Source of the DNA: Gemmatimonadota bacterium
GTDB taxonomy: Bacteria; Gemmatimonadota; Gemmatimonadetes; Longimicrobiales; Gaopeijiaceae
Direction of reading: 5' to 3'
Assembly (NCBI GenBank): GCA_007129525.1
Contig: SKVI01000089.1
Span: 1 to 9,348 of the forward strand
Length of the DNA stretch: 9,348 bases
Shown here piece after piece: positions 7,131-9,348 of the stretch (the first letter of the stretch is position 1; each line of letters begins with the position of its first letter). The translations under genes and the position numbers were made by a program. The notes beneath the pieces are model-generated. The model ran no database searches. It saw only the letters and a list, made by a program, of their open reading frames with translations, and was not told the origin of the DNA.

Positions 7131-7169
7131 GGTTCAGTCGCCGGTTCGGGGGTTCAATCGCCGGTTCGG
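7131..7169. repeat. Two-copy 20-nt tandem repeat across the transporter stop codon
   Basis: GGTTCAGTCGCCGGTTCGG (7131-7149) and GGTTCAATCGCCGGTTCGG (7151-7169) differ at one base and are offset by exactly 20 nt. The second copy contains the transporter stop codon (7154-7156) and its last few codons (RTGD); the first copy lies in the spacer before the small membrane protein. Because 20 is not a multiple of 3, the duplication does not extend the reading frame. It looks like a recent slippage duplication. Confidence 0.85.
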
Positions 7170-8674
7170 CGGCGGGTGCCCACACCCGGTTGGGTCATGG
7201 GGCCGGCTTCGACGCGCTGGGCCAGGAAGCGGTTCAACGCGTAGAGCACCACGAAGAGGATGCCCCACTGCACCACCATCGTTCCGGTGCTGAAGGTCTC
7301 CAGGGGGTTCCACCAGGTCTCGGAGAACTCGGTCATGGACTGGTACACCCACCACCCGAAGATGACCAGGAAGACGAAGGGGATGACCCGGATACACACG
7401 CTCCACCACCTGCCGATGTGGATGTCGGTGGTCTCATTGATCTCGGCCCGGGCCTTCTCCACCCCGTACTTGGTGATGGCCAGGGCGGTGAGGAGGCCGC
7501 TGATGAGTAGCCCCACGCCCCAGACCCAGTCCTGGTTGTCCAGGAAGTCGATGGACAGGGCCGAGGGGATTCCGAAGGCGAAAGCGGCCACACCCACGAT
7601 GATGGCCGCCCGCCGACGCTGGACCCCGAAATTCATCAGGTTGGTGGTTCCCAGCTCGAACATGGCGATGAACGACGAGATCCCCGCCAGGGCCAGGGCC
7701 AGGAAGAAGAGGGGCCCCAGGATCGCGGCCCCGGGCATGGTAGCCAGCAGGTCCACGATGTAGATGAAGGTGAGCCCCACGTTTCCGGCGGCCAGCGCCT
7801 CTTCGGCAAAGTCCACGGTGGGCGCCACCGCGTAGAGGGTACCCAGAATGATGGCCGCCGCCAGGAAGCCCACCAGAACGTCCGAAAAGGCGATGATCCC
7901 GGAGTTCACCCCGATGTCTTCCTTCTCCCTGGCGTAGACGGCGTAGACCATCATGAGCCCCCAGCCCGCACCGGTGGACCAGGCCACCTGGGTGAAGGCC
8001 TCCAGCCAGACCCGGCCCTCCATGAGGAGGCCCCAATCGGGCACGAAGAGGAAGCGCAGCCCCTCACCGGAGCCCGGGAGCGTCACGGCCCGGAATCCCA
8101 GGATCACCAGAATGAACAGGAGGGCGGGCAAGAAGATCTTGAGCACACGCTCCAGTCCGCCCTTGATCCCCTGAAAGACCACCGCCGCCGTGAAGACCAC
8201 GGCAATGGCGTGATAGCCCACCGTCTCCAACGGGTTGTTGATGAAGGCATCCCACTGCGCCTGACCCCAGGTCCCGGCATCGCCCACGGCGCCCTCCACC
8301 GGCGTGAGTCCTCCCGTGGCCGCCACCACGAAGTAGCGGATGCACCAGCCGGCCACCACCGAGTAGTAGAACATGATCCCCAGGGTCACACAGGCCATGA
8401 AAGCCCCGGCCCAGGTGTTCTGCGGCCCCATGAAGTCGCGGAATGCGCCGATGTTGCCCAGCCGGCTGCGCGTACCCATGAGAAACTCGCACATGAGCAG
8501 GGGCACCGCCCAGATGACCAGGCCGATGGTCACCGCGATCAGGAAGGCACCCCCGCCCCACTCGGCGGCCACCCGGGGAAAGCGCCAGATATTGCCAGTG
8601 CCCACCGCCATGGAGACCGCGGCCACGATGATGGCGACACGTCCTCCCCACTGTTCCCTTTCGAGCTGAGCCAT
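7154..8674 (-). CDS. Sodium:neurotransmitter symporter (NSS) family amino-acid transporter
   Basis: A 506-residue polytopic membrane protein with about twelve hydrophobic segments, imported-solute:Na+ symporter type (LeuT fold). The diagnostic TM1 motif is present: GTGNIWRFPR (25-34), with Asn28 matching the LeuT sodium/substrate residue Asn27. Glu63 in CEFLMG corresponds to the conserved TM2 glutamate. The TM6-loop-TM7 region has the unwound glycine-rich core (STGAGWG) and REKEDIG, and the TM8 core ALAGISSFIAMFE carries the Ser/Ser sodium-site pattern. The ATG at 8674 (MAQLEREQW) was chosen because the family N-terminus begins just before TM1; the open frame continues 16 codons further without family character. 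The Shine-Dalgarno sequence is weak. Substrate cannot be read from sequence; known bacterial members carry leucine, tyrosine, methionine/alanine or tryptophan (TnaT), and a tryptophanase gene lies on the same strand about 3.3 kb downstream. It is followed by the small membrane protein. Confidence 0.94.
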   Translation of the reverse strand: MAQLEREQWGGRVAIIVAAVSMAVGTGNIWRFPRVAAEWGGGAFLIAVTIGLVIWAVPLLMCEFLMGTRSRLGNIGAFRDFMGPQNTWAGAFMACVTLGIMFYYSVVAGWCIRYFVVAATGGLTPVEGAVGDAGTWGQAQWDAFINNPLETVGYHAIAVVFTAAVVFQGIKGGLERVLKIFLPALLFILVILGFRAVTLPGSGEGLRFLFVPDWGLLMEGRVWLEAFTQVAWSTGAGWGLMMVYAVYAREKEDIGVNSGIIAFSDVLVGFLAAAIILGTLYAVAPTVDFAEEALAAGNVGLTFIYIVDLLATMPGAAILGPLFFLALALAGISSFIAMFELGTTNLMNFGVQRRRAAIIVGVAAFAFGIPSALSIDFLDNQDWVWGVGLLISGLLTALAITKYGVEKARAEINETTDIHIGRWWSVCIRVIPFVFLVIFGWWVYQSMTEFSETWWNPLETFSTGTMVVQWGILFVVLYALNRFLAQRVEAGPMTQPGVGTRRRTGD

Positions 8675-8732
8675 GGAGTTCCCGAAGCTGTGGCGTGAAC
8701 TGGAGCATGAAACGGCGGGCACCGGTCTGCAG

Positions 8733-8807
8733 CACCCGGGGCGGAACCGTCACCCCGGGGCGGGACCAACACCCCGGGGCGGGACCAACACCCCGGGGCA
8801 GAGGCAC
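8733..8807. repeat. Tandem 19-nt GC-rich repeat, about four copies, in the transporter leader
   Basis: Units: 8733-8750 (18 nt, degenerate), 8751-8769 and 8770-8788 (identical, CACCCCGGGGCGGGACCAA), and 8789-8807 (first 11 bases conserved). Each unit holds the palindrome CCCCGGGG, or a one-base-shorter form in the first copy. They sit 59-133 nt before the transporter ATG with no supported gene across them. They could be spaced operator sites, a structured mRNA leader, or a neutral minisatellite. Confidence 0.85.
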
Positions 8808-8827
8808 CACCGCGCCGACGGCACGGG

Positions 8828-8857
8828 AACCTACGGGGGTCCTCCGGCCTCGCGCAA
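8828..8857 (-). promoter_or_regulatory. Possible sigma-70-type promoter for the transporter gene run
   Basis: On the minus strand TTGCGC (8852-8857) and TAGGTT (8828-8833) are separated by 18 nt, in the spacer between the HNH gene and the transporter. Both boxes are poor matches to consensus, which is common in very GC-rich genomes. If it is real, transcription would begin near 8820 and the 19-nt repeats would lie in the 5' untranslated leader. Confidence 0.3.
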
Positions 8858-8886
8858 CACGAGATGCGACATCCCTGCACGACGCG

Positions 8887-9348
8887 TCATCGCCCGTCAG
8901 GCAAGCCGTGGTCCTCCGGGTCTTTGAGGATGTCCCCCTTCGGGCTCGACTTCTCCTCCGCCGACCTGACCGCCTCCTCCACCCCATCCGTCGTCCCCTC
9001 CCGCGAGTTCGACTCCTCCTCCGTCCGATCCGGCCCCTCCTCCACCGGATCCAACGCATCCATGGCGCGGAACATGAGGTCCCGCAGCTCCCCGTTGCGC
9101 GGGGCGTCGACGTTTCCGCTGAAACGTGCCGCCGCCGTGTGCCACTGAGGGTCGATGCCGAGTTCGCGGTTGGTCTGCTTCAGCGTTTGGGGCGGCCGAT
9201 CGAGCGACTCCACCTTCCGGCTCACACCGGTAGCCCGGGGCCGCTGGGGCAGGGGCCAGCCCTTGCGGTCGAAGAAGCGGAAGTCGCCGCTGCGGGTGCG
9301 GCGTACCTCGAAGCCCTCCTCGTGTACCGCCCGGTGGTGGAACCGGCA
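8887..9348 (-). CDS. HNH endonuclease, DUF222/13E12 type, C-terminal fragment (5' end beyond window)
   Basis: The frame is open from the window edge (first whole codon at 9348) through 153 codons to the stop at 8887. The first visible residues, CRFHHRAVHEEGFEVRRT, match the last part of the HNH nuclease motif: the second Cys pair and the HH-x3-H metal/catalytic histidines, as found at the end of DUF222-HNH proteins, followed by the usual F-x-F-x-D-x-x-G-x-P strand (FRFFDRKGWPLP). Residues after about 60 are a family-typical short region and then a Glu/Asp/Ser-rich, probably disordered tail. A GTG inside the frame at 9225 could be mistaken for a start, but the upstream nuclease residues show that it is internal. 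Role: probable DNA endonuclease of unknown target; these genes are often multicopy and variable, sometimes linked to mobile DNA. The N-terminal DUF222 part cannot be seen. Confidence 0.82.
   Translation of the reverse strand, partial: CRFHHRAVHEEGFEVRRTRSGDFRFFDRKGWPLPQRPRATGVSRKVESLDRPPQTLKQTNRELGIDPQWHTAAARFSGNVDAPRNGELRDLMFRAMDALDPVEEGPDRTEEESNSREGTTDGVEEAVRSAEEKSSPKGDILKDPEDHGLPDGR

Noticed and set aside
8733..8807. CRISPR array
   Set aside because: Units are 19 nt and directly adjacent with no spacers, and no cas gene is near; it is a simple tandem repeat.
8887..9225. Stand-alone 112-residue protein starting at GTG 9225
   Set aside because: The frame continues upstream to the window edge with HNH nuclease residues (CRFHHRAVHE), so this is the tail of a larger protein.

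Overview
This is a GC-rich bacterial window with almost saturated coding. Every gene I can support lies on the minus strand, so the biological order runs from high to low coordinates. GC content, short spacers and gene content (DUF222-type HNH protein, NSS transporter with a tiny partner, tryptophanase, secreted M6 protease with C-terminal repeat domains) would fit a Gemmatimonadota-like or similar GC-rich environmental lineage. That placement is inference only; no rRNA or marker gene is present.

From the right edge: (1) 8887-9348, the C-terminal end of an HNH endonuclease of the DUF222/13E12 type, cut by the window edge. (2) A 212-nt spacer with a possible promoter and about four copies of a 19-nt GC-rich tandem repeat. 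(3) 7154-8674, a sodium:neurotransmitter-symporter (NSS) family transporter. (4) 6989-7108, a 39-residue single-span membrane protein that resembles the small partner subunits of bacterial NSS transporters. (5) 6024-6893, a metallopeptidase-like protein with an HExxH motif and an extra C-terminal domain. (6) 5125-6027, an unrecognised acidic 300-residue protein coupled to it by a GTGA overlap. (7) 4453-5103, endonuclease III. (8) 3834-4403, an HD-superfamily hydrolase. (9) 2434-3828, tryptophanase. After a 112-nt spacer holding a hairpin comes (10) 1-2321, a secreted M6-family metalloprotease whose C-terminus runs off the left edge.

Genes 3 to 9 are collinear, with gaps of at most 95 nt and one overlap, so they could form one transcription unit. 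The most coherent physiological reading is amino-acid scavenging: an extracellular protease releases peptides, an Na+-coupled symporter imports amino acids (perhaps tryptophan), and tryptophanase cleaves tryptophan to indole, pyruvate and ammonia. The zincin/unknown pair, endonuclease III and the HD protein look like passengers or housekeeping genes. The best candidates for something undescribed are the overlapping zincin/unknown pair and the NSS/micro-subunit pair with its repeat-bearing leader. I see no phage, CRISPR, insertion sequence or RNA gene.
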